The position numbers were made by a program, and so were the translations under genes. DNA of 64,000 nt. Source: Bacteroidetes bacterium UBA6183 (GTDB lineage: Bacteria > Bacteroidota > Bacteroidia > UKL13-3). The notes beneath the pieces are model-generated. The model was not told where the DNA came from. It did no database searches and was given only the letters and a program-made list of their open reading frames with translations. Shown here piece after piece: positions 9,357 through 17,157 of the stretch (positions within the stretch are counted from its first letter, which is position 1; each line of letters starts with the position of its first letter). The stretch covers positions 26,817 through 90,816 of the forward strand of contig DITN01000007.1 in the NCBI GenBank assembly GCA_002422865.1. The letters are read 5' to 3'.

Positions 9357-10574
9357 TTATTTGCCCGCATTGCTACCTGCAATATAGCCTGTTGTCCATG
9401 CAGCCTGAAAATTAAATCCTCCTGTTATACCATCAATATCTAAAACTTCTCCGGCAAAATGTAGTCCCTTTACTTTTTTACTTTCCATATTTTTTAGGTG
9501 TACATCATCTAAAGATATGCCACCGCAGGTAACAAATTCTTCCTTAAAAGTTGTTTTCCCTTTCACTTCGTATTTATCATATAAAAGTACGTCAACTAAA
9601 TTATTTACATCTGCTTTCGAAATATCAGCCCAGTTTTTATCTGCATCAACACTGGTTTTGGTGAACATGTAATCTTGTAAACGTTTAGTTAGCTGATGGT
9701 AAGGAAATAGATTTCTTAAATGTTTGGTTGGATTCGCAGCTTTTAAGTTCATCAACTCGTTTCTAACAGCGTCTTCTTTTTTGTCATTTAGCCAACTGAT
9801 ATTTAAGGTGAAGTTGTAGTCAAGTTCAGCTAAGTCTCTTGCTGCGTATGATGATAGTTTTAATATGGCTGGACCGCTAAAGCCCCAATGCGTGATAAGT
9901 ACCGGTCCGCTAAATTCATGTTTGGTTTCAGTAATTCTTACCTTAGCCACCTCAACACTTGTGCCCATAAGCTCTGTAATAGAGTTATTAGGTACGTTAA
10001 AAGTAAATAATGATGGCACAGGAGTCTCAATACCATGCCCAAGTTCCTTAAGCCAATTAAAACCTTCCGGTTTGCCTTGTCCTCCCGTTGTTACTATTAT
10101 TTTGTCGGCATTTACAACTGAACTGTTCGTGTTCAATAAAAAACCACCATCTATTTTTGTTTGTATGGATTTAACCTCCGTATTCAGAACAATATTTACC
10201 TTAAGTTTTTTCGCTTCGTTTAACAAACAATTGGCTATTGTTTCACTATTGTCAGTTGTAGGAAACATTCTTCCATCAGATTCAGTTTTCAGCTTAACTC
10301 CTCGCTGGTTAAACCACTCAACCGTATCTTTTGTATTAAAACGAGTGAAAGCGCTCTTAAGCGGCCTTTCACCTCTAGGGTAATTAGTGGTGAGTCGATT
10401 ATTTTCAAAACATGCATGGGTAACATTGCATCTGCCCCCACCCGAAACAAGCACTTTTGTAAGTAACTTCCCGGTTTTTTCGTAAATTGTAACCTCGTTT
10501 GTTTTATTTGCTGAAGCCGCATGTATGGCCGCAAAAAAGCCAGCTGCTCCTCCTCCTATTACTGCTATTTTCAC
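9357..10574 (-). CDS. HI0933/YhiN (BaiN)-like FAD-dependent oxidoreductase
   Basis: This is a 405-residue flavoprotein. The N-terminal dinucleotide-binding motif is IGGGAAGFFAA. The family-specific SGGGRCNVTH follows near residue 45, and a C-terminal FAD-binding segment reads LHFAGEVLDIDGITGGFNFQ. These are hallmarks of the HI0933/YhiN group, which includes the bile-acid pathway reductase BaiN. Most members have no assigned substrate. It starts with GTG at 10574. It is separate from the operon downstream and diverges from the regulatory genes that begin at 10792. Family assignment is firm and substrate is unknown. Confidence 0.9.
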   Translation of the reverse strand: MKIAVIGGGAAGFFAAIHAASANKTNEVTIYEKTGKLLTKVLVSGGGRCNVTHACFENNRLTTNYPRGERPLKSAFTRFNTKDTVEWFNQRGVKLKTESDGRMFPTTDNSETIANCLLNEAKKLKVNIVLNTEVKSIQTKIDGGFLLNTNSSVVNADKIIVTTGGQGKPEGFNWLKELGHGIETPVPSLFTFNVPNNSITELMGTSVEVAKVRITETKHEFSGPVLITHWGFSGPAILKLSSYAARDLAELDYNFTLNISWLNDKKEDAVRNELMNLKAANPTKHLRNLFPYHQLTKRLQDYMFTKTSVDADKNWADISKADVNNLVDVLLYDKYEVKGKTTFKEEFVTCGGISLDDVHLKNMESKKVKGLHFAGEVLDIDGITGGFNFQAAWTTGYIAGSNAGK

Positions 10575-10791
10575 AATTGCGAAGGTACGGCTTTATTTAA
10601 AACCTTAAAAGCTAAAGTTTTAATACAACTATTTCCGATTTTAATAGCTTGATATTAGGTGTTTTCGGTATAACTAAACTAACCTAGTAAAGATTAATTG
10701 TTTACCAATTTGAGAAAAGTAAATGTGATAGGATTTATTAAAATGATTGATTAGCAATGATTTGTAGTTGAACGTTCGAACTGGCATTATT

Positions 10792-11238
10792 ATGTACCTA
10801 ATACCTAACATGAAAACCAGGTGTCCACACATTAAAATAATGCTCATTGAGGATAATGAGTTTTATAACAACATTTTTGCCGAGAAACTAAGGTTCTACC
10901 TTAATCGTTTAATGAAGGATTGTGCTTTTTCGTACCAATTGGATACATACACAGAAGCAGATAGAGGTATAGCTTCGTTACATTACGACACTGATTTAGT
11001 TTTTTTAGATTACTATTTGGATAACGGTCAAACGGCCTTGCAGCTAATGGGGCAAATTTGGGCACGTTGCCCACATTGCGAAGTGGTAGTATTGTCCCAA
11101 TATGTGTTTTTTACAACTAAACTAATTTCACTTTTACAAGGAGCTAAAGCATGTTACACCAAAGAGGAAAATACATTTTTTAAAAGCTGTGCCATAGCCG
11201 AGCGTTTGATTATTAGTAGGTTAAATTCAGGACGTTAA
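10792..11238 (+). CDS. Single-domain response regulator (receiver only)
   Basis: The frame is open from 10768 with a TTG codon, but the ATG at 10792 (MYLIPNMKT) or the one at 10810 (MKTRCPHIK) is a better start. The 148-residue product is a receiver with the acidic pair in IEDNEF, phospho-acceptor Asp73 in VFLDYYLDNG and the conserved Lys in CYTKEEN. It has no output domain. Its N-terminal pattern (DNEFYNNIFAEKL) resembles that of the receiver in the sigma-54 activator at 13786 (DDEWYNKLLVYNL). The two could therefore be related and share the hybrid kinase encoded between them. It lies 42 bases before the kinase gene. Confidence 0.82.
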   Translation: MYLIPNMKTRCPHIKIMLIEDNEFYNNIFAEKLRFYLNRLMKDCAFSYQLDTYTEADRGIASLHYDTDLVFLDYYLDNGQTALQLMGQIWARCPHCEVVVLSQYVFFTTKLISLLQGAKACYTKEENTFFKSCAIAERLIISRLNSGR

Positions 11239-11248
11239 TAAAGTATTT

Positions 11249-11275
11249 AGCGCTATATTTGAACAAGCGCTATAT
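11249..11275 (+). promoter_or_regulatory. Direct repeat AGCGCTATAT and -7-like element before the hybrid kinase
   Basis: The ten bases AGCGCTATAT occur at 11249-11258 and again at 11266-11275, 17 bases apart, and each contains the palindrome AGCGCT. TATATTTG at 11254-11261 matches the Bacteroidota -7 element TAnnTTTG. No clear TTG -33 element is seen. The arrangement suggests a regulated internal promoter. The repeat is visible directly and its role is inferred. Confidence 0.4.
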
Positions 11276-11280
11276 AATCT

Positions 11281-13746
11281 ATGATAAAAAAATTTACCAC
11301 TGAGTTTCGTATTGCAATCAGTATAATCAGCATATTAATTATTGTTGTTGTAACGGGTGTTTGGGGTTATTTTAGTTTAACCAAGGTAGTAGATAAAGTC
11401 AGCGATTCTGCGCGTCCTGATATGCGTTTAGCCTTAATGGAGCAACTTTTGGCAAATTTAGCTCATGCGGAAAGTAGTGTTAAATCATTTAATTTAACCA
11501 GAGATGGAGCATATTTAACGCCTTTCTATAGATCGCTCACAACTATTGACGGACAAGTTGCTGCCCTCAAAAAAATGAGTGCAGCCAACGACAGTGCTTA
11601 TGTTGCATTAACTGATAGTATTGAGCAGCTCATCGAAAAAAAGTATCATGTACTTACCGAAATTTTAAGTTTGGGAAATAATGAAAAAGTAACAGATGAA
11701 CTCAGGAGAATTGCAGCTCAAGCAGAGTTAAGTACGCTAATGGCCTTGCAAAAAATGCAAGAAAAAAAGGAAGTTACAGTTAAAACTAAACGTAATTTTA
11801 TTCAGCGAGTATTCACATCAAAAAAGAAAAAGAAAAAGGAAGATACCATCATTATTTCTGCCTCTGCACAACCTGTAATTAGTAAAGTTAAAAAAGACAT
11901 TACACGTCAGGTAGCAGTCGTTAAAAACGAGCAAATTAGGCAGCTTAAAAGTTTAAAGCAACAAGAGTTACTGCTGCTGCAAAGTGATAAACGAATAATG
12001 GCAAGAATTCGTTCTTTGGTTTCTCAAATGCAATACATGGAAAAAAAGCGCATCATAATGGATGCTGCATTGGTAAGTAATTTGGTACAAAAAACGAACA
12101 ATAGAATCATTATTTTTTCTGTTTCTATATCAATTTTACTTCTTATTGTGGGATACACCATCGTTACTTATATCCAAAAGAATAAAGACTACACAGCTGC
12201 TCTAAATTATGCCAAACATGAAGCGGAGAATTTAGCAAAAACCAAGGAGACTTTCCTCGCTAACATGAGTCATGAAATACGCACTCCTATGAATGCCATT
12301 GCTGGGTTCACTGATCAACTTTTACAAAGTAAGTTACCACAACAGCAGCAAGAACAAGTTCAAATTATAAAAAACTCAAGTGAGCACTTACTGGGTGTTC
12401 TTAACGAAATATTGGACTACAGTAAGTTAATGGCTGGCAAAATTGTGTTGGCAAATAGCCCATTTAATCCCGTTGCTGTTATAAGTAATGTTTGTGCTAC
12501 CCTTAAAATACAAGCTGAAAAAAAGCGCATTGCGCTGAGTGTTGATGTTCCTGAGGCAGATTGGTGTAATGGTGATGTGGTTAGACTAAACCAGGTGTTG
12601 TTTAATGTTATTGGAAATGCAATTAAATTTACGGAAAAGGGAGAGGTTCGTGTTGCAGCAACCACTAAGCAATTAAATAACAATAGTGTTGGCCTTACTA
12701 TCTTTATAGCCGACACGGGCATTGGAATTGCACAAAAGTATTTAGGAAGAATATACAACGAGTTTGAACAAGCTGATGAATCAATATCAGGAAAGTTTGG
12801 CGGCACAGGTTTGGGTTTGAGTATTACTAAAAAACTTGTTGAATTACAAGGTGGTAAATTGATTATTAATAGTGTTTTAGGTAAAGGAACCGAAGTGATA
12901 ATATTCATCCCTTACCAAAAATCGGAGCGCAGTAAAACAAAGAAAGATGATATTACGATTTTACATGGTGTGATGAGGGATAAACGTGTTTTAATTGCAG
13001 ATGATAATGCATACAATAGAGAGTTATTGGGTACAATACTAAAGAAGTGGCAGGCAAAAATCTCAACAGTTATTGATGGTAAAGAAGCGTGGGAAAAATT
13101 CCAAGAAGAAGATTATGATTTATTATTGCTCGATATAAGAATGCCTGAGTTAAGAGGTGATAAACTATGCGCCAAAATAAGAGGTATGGAAAATCAAACT
13201 AAAAAGGCTGTTCCTGTGATAGCCTTAACGGCAGCCGTTTCAACGGAGGAGAAGTTGTCTTATCAGCAACATGGTATTGATGGCACTTTAAATAAACCTT
13301 TTAAAGAAGAAGATTTATATCAAACGATACTGGAGTTATTCCCGAATTTACTTGATAATGCGCAAATTGATTTATCAAAACACTCAGAGAAAAAAACAAA
13401 TACCTTACATCACTTTAATGCCAAAGATTTGTACTTAATGGGCGATGAAAAGTTCGTACATGAGATGTTACTAGTGTTTATTGCCACCACTCAAAAAGGT
13501 ATGGATAGTCTCATAAACCATTGCAAGCGTAAGAATTGGCCTGCAGTAGCTGATGCGGCACATCAAATGATACCTTCGTGTAGACATATTGAGGCCAACG
13601 AGCTGATGCACATACTAAAGGAAATAGAAATACAAATACGGGAGCATATCAGCTATAAAGAGGTGCCTCTTTTGGTAAGTAAAGCGGCAAAATCATCAAA
13701 ACTGTTGTTAGAGGAGGTAAGCCAAGAAATTAATGCTAAATCATAA
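11281..13746 (+). CDS. Hybrid histidine kinase (sensor, HisKA, HATPase, receiver, Hpt)
   Basis: This 821-residue inner-membrane kinase has membrane helices at about 11-33 and 276-298. They enclose a helical sensor region with a run of six lysines near 181-186. HisKA carries the phosphorylated His331 in NMSHEIRTPMN. The ATPase shows NVIGNAIKF, DTGIGIA and GGTGLGLS. A receiver follows, with Asp618 in LLLLDIRMPE and Lys672 in NKPF. A final Hpt domain has His761 in DAAHQMIPS. The full relay His-Asp-His is thus on one chain and needs an external receiver. The flanking receiver protein and the sigma-54 activator are obvious candidates. The signal sensed is unknown. Confidence 0.93.
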   Translation: MIKKFTTEFRIAISIISILIIVVVTGVWGYFSLTKVVDKVSDSARPDMRLALMEQLLANLAHAESSVKSFNLTRDGAYLTPFYRSLTTIDGQVAALKKMSAANDSAYVALTDSIEQLIEKKYHVLTEILSLGNNEKVTDELRRIAAQAELSTLMALQKMQEKKEVTVKTKRNFIQRVFTSKKKKKKEDTIIISASAQPVISKVKKDITRQVAVVKNEQIRQLKSLKQQELLLLQSDKRIMARIRSLVSQMQYMEKKRIIMDAALVSNLVQKTNNRIIIFSVSISILLLIVGYTIVTYIQKNKDYTAALNYAKHEAENLAKTKETFLANMSHEIRTPMNAIAGFTDQLLQSKLPQQQQEQVQIIKNSSEHLLGVLNEILDYSKLMAGKIVLANSPFNPVAVISNVCATLKIQAEKKRIALSVDVPEADWCNGDVVRLNQVLFNVIGNAIKFTEKGEVRVAATTKQLNNNSVGLTIFIADTGIGIAQKYLGRIYNEFEQADESISGKFGGTGLGLSITKKLVELQGGKLIINSVLGKGTEVIIFIPYQKSERSKTKKDDITILHGVMRDKRVLIADDNAYNRELLGTILKKWQAKISTVIDGKEAWEKFQEEDYDLLLLDIRMPELRGDKLCAKIRGMENQTKKAVPVIALTAAVSTEEKLSYQQHGIDGTLNKPFKEEDLYQTILELFPNLLDNAQIDLSKHSEKKTNTLHHFNAKDLYLMGDEKFVHEMLLVFIATTQKGMDSLINHCKRKNWPAVADAAHQMIPSCRHIEANELMHILKEIEIQIREHISYKEVPLLVSKAAKSSKLLLEEVSQEINAKS

Positions 13747-13750
13747 TGGC

Positions 13751-13758
13751 TATATTTG
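13751..13758 (+). promoter_or_regulatory. Bacteroidota -7-like element TATATTTG
   Basis: TATATTTG lies in the 39-base gap before the sigma-54 activator gene, 27 bases from its ATG, and fits TAnnTTTG. No matching -33 TTG is visible, so it is only a weak promoter candidate. Confidence 0.3.
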
Positions 13759-13785
13759 CACTGCTTTAATTTATAAAATGCAAAC

Positions 13786-15132
13786 ATGAGTGACGAAAGA
13801 CAATTTACAATATTTGTTGCAGAGGATGACGAGTGGTATAATAAACTTCTGGTATATAACCTTTCATTAAATCCCGATTATGTAGTTAAAAGTTATACAA
13901 ATGTTGGCGATCTGATTAGCAACCTGCATCTACACCCCGATGTGATAACCTTGGATTACCGTCTACCTGATATGTTGGGCGATGAGGCATTAGGTAAAAT
14001 AAAAGAATTTAACCAAGACATTGAAGTGGTGATTATTTCTGAACAGGAGAATATCGAAACTGCGGTGGAGCTCCTGAAACTTGGCGCCTATGATTATCTA
14101 GTTAAATCAAAAGACATACGCGATAGGTTACTTAATACCATAAATAATATTCGTAAAAATCGAGGTCTACAGCAACGCATCTCCAAGTTAGAAAATGAGG
14201 TGCAAAAAAAGTATGATTTTCAATCATCCATTATTGGTAACAGTGCAGGCATGCAAAAAATTACTAACCTAATGAGTAAAGCACTCGAGACCAATATAAC
14301 GGTTACTATTACAGGTGAAACGGGCACTGGAAAAGAGGTAGTAGCAAAGGCAATTCATTATAACTCACTGCGTAAAAACAAACCATTTGTGGCAGTAAAT
14401 ATGGGAGCAATTCCGGATGGTTTGATAGAAAGTGAATTATTCGGATATGAAAAAGGAGCTTTTACTAATGCACACGCAAGACGAATAGGTAAGTTTGAGG
14501 AGGCCAATGGTGGTACGTTATTTTTAGACGAAATTGGCGACATGGACTTGTCTATCCAGGTTAAACTTTTGCGTGCGCTACAAGAACGAGAGATTACCAG
14601 AATTGGTGGTAACAATACAGTTAAAATAGATTGTAGAATTATAGTTGCAACCCACCGCAATTTGCAAGAAGAGGTTAAACGAGGTAAGTTCAGAGAAGAT
14701 TTATTTTACCGATTATTTGGCTTACCTATTGAACTTCCACCACTGCGTGATCGAGACAAAGATGCTTTAATTTTAGCTAAATATTTTGTTGATCAGTTTT
14801 GTAAAGAGAACAATATATCACCTAAAACAATTAGCCCTGACGCCCAAAAAAAATTGCTGAGCTATCCCTTTCCGGGTAATGTACGTGAACTTAAATCGGT
14901 AATGGACTTAGCGGTGGTGATGAGCAGCGCAAATGAAATTTCTTCTGATGATATCATCCTTTCAACGTTTGACGCATTACCGGAGATTATCAGTGAAGAC
15001 ATGAGCATGCGAGAGTATGAGTTACGTATACTGCACACTTACCTTAAAAGGTATGATAACGATATAAAAAAGGTGGCAGAGAAATTGGATATTGGACAAT
15101 CTACCATATATCGCATGTTAAAAGAGAAATAG
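13786..15132 (+). CDS. NtrC-family sigma-54-dependent response regulator
   Basis: This 448-residue transcription activator has three domains. The receiver (1-120) has Asp57 in TLDYRLP. The AAA+ domain (about 148-385) has Walker A GETGTGKE at 177-184 and Walker B FLDEIGDM. The C-terminal helix-turn-helix ends VAEKLDIGQSTIYRMLKEK. The loop that touches sigma-54 reads GAFTNA (224-229) instead of the usual GAFTGA. It is encoded directly after the hybrid kinase and is its probable output. The next gene downstream has a sigma-54-type promoter and a palindrome in front of it, which makes that operon the likely local target. Confidence 0.95.
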   Translation: MSDERQFTIFVAEDDEWYNKLLVYNLSLNPDYVVKSYTNVGDLISNLHLHPDVITLDYRLPDMLGDEALGKIKEFNQDIEVVIISEQENIETAVELLKLGAYDYLVKSKDIRDRLLNTINNIRKNRGLQQRISKLENEVQKKYDFQSSIIGNSAGMQKITNLMSKALETNITVTITGETGTGKEVVAKAIHYNSLRKNKPFVAVNMGAIPDGLIESELFGYEKGAFTNAHARRIGKFEEANGGTLFLDEIGDMDLSIQVKLLRALQEREITRIGGNNTVKIDCRIIVATHRNLQEEVKRGKFREDLFYRLFGLPIELPPLRDRDKDALILAKYFVDQFCKENNISPKTISPDAQKKLLSYPFPGNVRELKSVMDLAVVMSSANEISSDDIILSTFDALPEIISEDMSMREYELRILHTYLKRYDNDIKKVAEKLDIGQSTIYRMLKEK

Positions 15133-15151
15133 TTAGCCATTTTGAATGCAG

Positions 15152-15170
15152 TTTTCTCATTTTGAGAAAA
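15152..15170. promoter_or_regulatory. Palindrome TTTTCTCA-N3-TGAGAAAA, candidate activator site
   Basis: A perfect inverted repeat with 8-base arms and a 3-base centre lies 62 bases upstream of the sigma-54 promoter at 15233. Sigma-54 activators normally bind dyad sites at such distances, so this is a good candidate site for the regulator encoded just upstream. The RNA could also fold as a weak terminator of that gene, but it is AT-rich and lacks a following T run. Confidence 0.5.
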
Positions 15171-15232
15171 TTGGCACGCCAGCACAAAGTCAAATGTCTC
15201 TTATAAACAAGCACTTACGTTTTTTATTTTAA

Positions 15233-15248
15233 TTGGCACTGCATTTGG
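15233..15248 (+). promoter_or_regulatory. Sigma-54 (-24/-12) promoter
   Basis: TTGGCAC (15233-15239), five bases, then TTGG (15245-15248). This fits TTGGCAC-N5-TTGC at every position but the last base, with the GG dinucleotide ten bases before the -12 element. The predicted transcript would start near 15260, about 18 bases before the ATG at 15278. The sigma-54 activator gene ends 100 bases upstream. Confidence 0.65.
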
Positions 15249-15277
15249 TTTAACCCCAATAACCAAACGCAACTGTT

Positions 15278-15796
15278 ATGATTAACCTAAAGCAAACTTT
15301 AATTCTCTGTGTAATGCTGTCAAGCATCACAGCGGTAAAGGCACAAAATGGGTTGGCCATAAACACCAATTCATATCAAAATGCTATTGGTCTTCGTGCC
15401 GGACCAACATCTGGTTTAACCTTTAAACATTTTATGGGCAACAACGCCATAGAAGGTATTTTAGGTTTTTGGCATTCAGGCTTTAGCTTAACCGGGTTAT
15501 ACGAAGTACACGCAAATGCCGGTTTACCGGGCTTGAAATGGTATTACGGTGGTGGTGGTCACATTGCAGTTCAACCTTCTTCATACTACTATAAACAAAA
15601 TAGAAACGACTACTATTACCGCTATCGTGACCAAGGAGTTGCAATAGGAGTTGACGGTATTGTTGGATTAGAATATAAAATTAAACCCATACCCTTTGCC
15701 ATTAGCCTGGATATAAAACCATTAATAGAAATAAACAATCACGGAGGCGTGTTTACGGGATTAGATCCCGGTTTGGGAATTAAACTCACCTTTTAA
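15278..15796 (+). CDS. Small secreted, probably outer-membrane protein
   Basis: A 172-residue protein with a signal peptide ending at AVKAQ. The mature part alternates Gly, aromatic and small residues and has a Tyr-rich stretch (SSYYYKQNRNDYYYRY). It ends in GLGIKLTF, as small beta-barrels do. I do not recognise a named family. It is the first gene behind the sigma-54-type promoter at 15233 and lies 11 bases before the DUF4382 lipoprotein gene, so the two form an operon. A role in envelope stress is plausible but only inferred from the regulator and location. Confidence 0.65.
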   Translation: MINLKQTLILCVMLSSITAVKAQNGLAINTNSYQNAIGLRAGPTSGLTFKHFMGNNAIEGILGFWHSGFSLTGLYEVHANAGLPGLKWYYGGGGHIAVQPSSYYYKQNRNDYYYRYRDQGVAIGVDGIVGLEYKIKPIPFAISLDIKPLIEINNHGGVFTGLDPGLGIKLTF

Positions 15797-15807
15797 ATTC
15801 AACGATT

Positions 15808-16359
15808 ATGAACTACAAGACATTAAAACTGCTTTTAGCTGTTGGTATCGGTACAATAGTAATTGTAGCTATGCTAACAAGTTGCGAGAAACCCGATTCA
15901 GAGGAGCGTGGACAGTTTTCTGTTCAGATGACAGATGCACCGGGTGATTTCCTTCAAGTAAACGTTGATGTAAAATCGGTGCAAGTTCATTATGCGAACC
16001 AAAATGGATGGACAGAATTAAGCACCAAAACCGGTGTATATAATCTGCTCGACCTACAAAATGAGGTGACGGTAATGTTAACCGATACCGGAAGTTTGCC
16101 AACTGGTAAAATTACACAAGTAAGGTTAATTTTAGGAGGTCAAAACAATGTGATGTTAAAAGACAGTAGCACATTTCCACTTACCATTCCTAGTAGTGAA
16201 AACACAGGAATTAAAATTAATCTGAACACAGACATTTTACCAAACCAACATGTAAATGTATTGCTCGATTTTGATGCTGCGCTTTCAGTGCATCAAACAG
16301 GAACGGGCGAATACAAACTACAACCGGTGATTCTTGTTAAAAGAATTACCACCAAATAA
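15808..16359 (+). CDS. DUF4382-type lipoprotein
   Basis: A 183-residue lipoprotein whose signal peptide ends MLTSCEKP, with the lipobox Cys. The mature part opens with GQFSVQMTDAPGDFLQVNVDVKSVQVH, the characteristic start of DUF4382 domains. It goes on to VYNLLDLQNEVTVMLTDTGSLPTGKITQVRLIL. The family is common in Bacteroidota envelopes and has no proven function. It is co-transcribed with the small barrel-like gene and ends at a strong terminator at 16389. Confidence 0.85.
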   Translation: MNYKTLKLLLAVGIGTIVIVAMLTSCEKPDSEERGQFSVQMTDAPGDFLQVNVDVKSVQVHYANQNGWTELSTKTGVYNLLDLQNEVTVMLTDTGSLPTGKITQVRLILGGQNNVMLKDSSTFPLTIPSSENTGIKINLNTDILPNQHVNVLLDFDAALSVHQTGTGEYKLQPVILVKRITTK

Positions 16360-16388
16360 AAGAAACACTTTCATACAGGGTTAGGGGA

Positions 16389-16430
16389 GAGCAAGTGTCC
16401 CTGCGGTAGGGGTGCCGCAGGGCCTTGCTC
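16389..16430 (+). terminator. Rho-independent terminator after the DUF4382 gene
   Basis: GAGCAAG (16389-16395) pairs with CTTGCTC (16424-16430). Inside it, CCCTGCGG (16399-16406) pairs with CCGCAGGG (16415-16422). ATTTTGTT follows. This is a GC-rich two-part stem typical of a terminator. Confidence 0.75.
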
Positions 16431-16479
16431 ATTTTGTTCAACTTGATATCTTATTATTTAATAACATAAACACCAAAAG

Positions 16480-16514
16480 AAAAGCCGCATTTGTTTCTAT
16501 CAAATGCGGCTTTT
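16480..16514. terminator. Bidirectional terminator between convergent genes
   Basis: A perfect 14-base stem, AAAAGCCGCATTTG (16480-16493) with CAAATGCGGCTTTT (16501-16514). It has A and T runs on both sides, so it can stop rsfS transcripts and any read-through from the DUF4382 operon. Confidence 0.8.
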
Positions 16515-16533
16515 GGGCTTTGTTAGCTATTAG

Positions 16534-17121
16534 CTATTTTCCTTTAAATTTCACTTCTTTGGCATCACCCCAAAGCTCCTCAACAGCGTAAAAATCGCGT
16601 TTTTCGCGCTGAAAAACATGAGCTACCACATCAATGTAATCTAGTAGTACCCATTCTAAATTTTCAAATCCTTCACGGTGCCAAGGTTTTTCGTTGAGTA
16701 CTTTAACGGTCTCTTCTTCTGCACTATTAGCAATTGCTTCTACTTGTTTATCACTTTCGGCATGGCTAATTACAAAAAAATCAGAACTGGCTCCGCGTAC
16801 TTCACGCATATCCAAAATACGGATATCTTCTGCTTTTTTCTCAAACATACCTTGTGCTACGCACATGGCTAAAATTAAAGCTTGATCGGCCGTAGTAGCT
16901 TTGCTGCTGCGCTCCGGACGGATTCCTTTTGGCTTGGTAGTTGTACCTTTTTTTACCGCAGGCTTTTTCTCCTTGCTTAGTTTTTTAATTTCTTTATCAA
17001 GCTCTTGAGCTTCTTTCGCTGCTTTACTTAATTTTTTAGGTGCGGCTTTTTTCGCGCCTTTTGCAGCGGTTTTACCAGCGGTTTTTTTCGCTGCAGTTTT
17101 TTTAGCTGGTGTTTTTGCCAT
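16534..17121 (-). CDS. rsfS: Ribosomal silencing factor RsfS with basic N-terminal extension
   Basis: The C-terminal ~120 residues are a complete RsfS/Iojap domain. They include KKAEDIRILDMREVRGASSD, FFVISHAESDKQVEAIA, EGFENLEWVLLDYIDVVAHVF and REKRDFYAVEELW. RsfS binds ribosomal protein L14 and blocks subunit joining in starved cells. The first ~75 residues are an added Lys/Ala/Pro tail (AKKTAAKKTAGKTAAKGAKK), much like histone H1-type proteins. The ATG at 17121 is the only good start before the domain, so the tail is probably translated. The gene diverges from birA across 36 bases. Confidence 0.92.
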   Translation of the reverse strand: MAKTPAKKTAAKKTAGKTAAKGAKKAAPKKLSKAAKEAQELDKEIKKLSKEKKPAVKKGTTTKPKGIRPERSSKATTADQALILAMCVAQGMFEKKAEDIRILDMREVRGASSDFFVISHAESDKQVEAIANSAEEETVKVLNEKPWHREGFENLEWVLLDYIDVVAHVFQREKRDFYAVEELWGDAKEVKFKGK

Positions 17122-17130
17122 TACTCTTAA

Positions 17131-17149
17131 TAACTTTGATGCAAAAGTA
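17131..17149. promoter_or_regulatory. Overlapping divergent -7-like elements between rsfS and birA
   Basis: TAACTTTG (17131-17138, plus strand) and TACTTTTG (17149-17142, minus strand) both fit TAnnTTTG inside the 36-base gap. Convincing -33 elements at the usual distance are not seen in either direction. The two genes may compete for polymerase; this is tentative. Confidence 0.3.
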
Positions 17150-17157
17150 ATCTTTTA

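Noticed and set aside
9865..10383. A 172-codon open frame opposite the HI0933-like gene
   Set aside because: It lies wholly inside a well-conserved gene on the other strand and has no motif or start signal.
10711..10718. TGAGAAAA half-site before the receiver gene at 10792
   Set aside because: Only one arm matches the palindrome at 15152 and no sigma-54 promoter follows, so it may be chance in AT-rich sequence.
12417..12908. A 163-codon minus-strand frame inside the hybrid kinase
   Set aside because: It is a shadow of the conserved HATPase region.
15171..15186. A second sigma-54-like start, TTGGCACG, next to the palindrome
   Set aside because: The -12 position reads CA instead of GC at the needed spacing. 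The site at 15233 fits far better.
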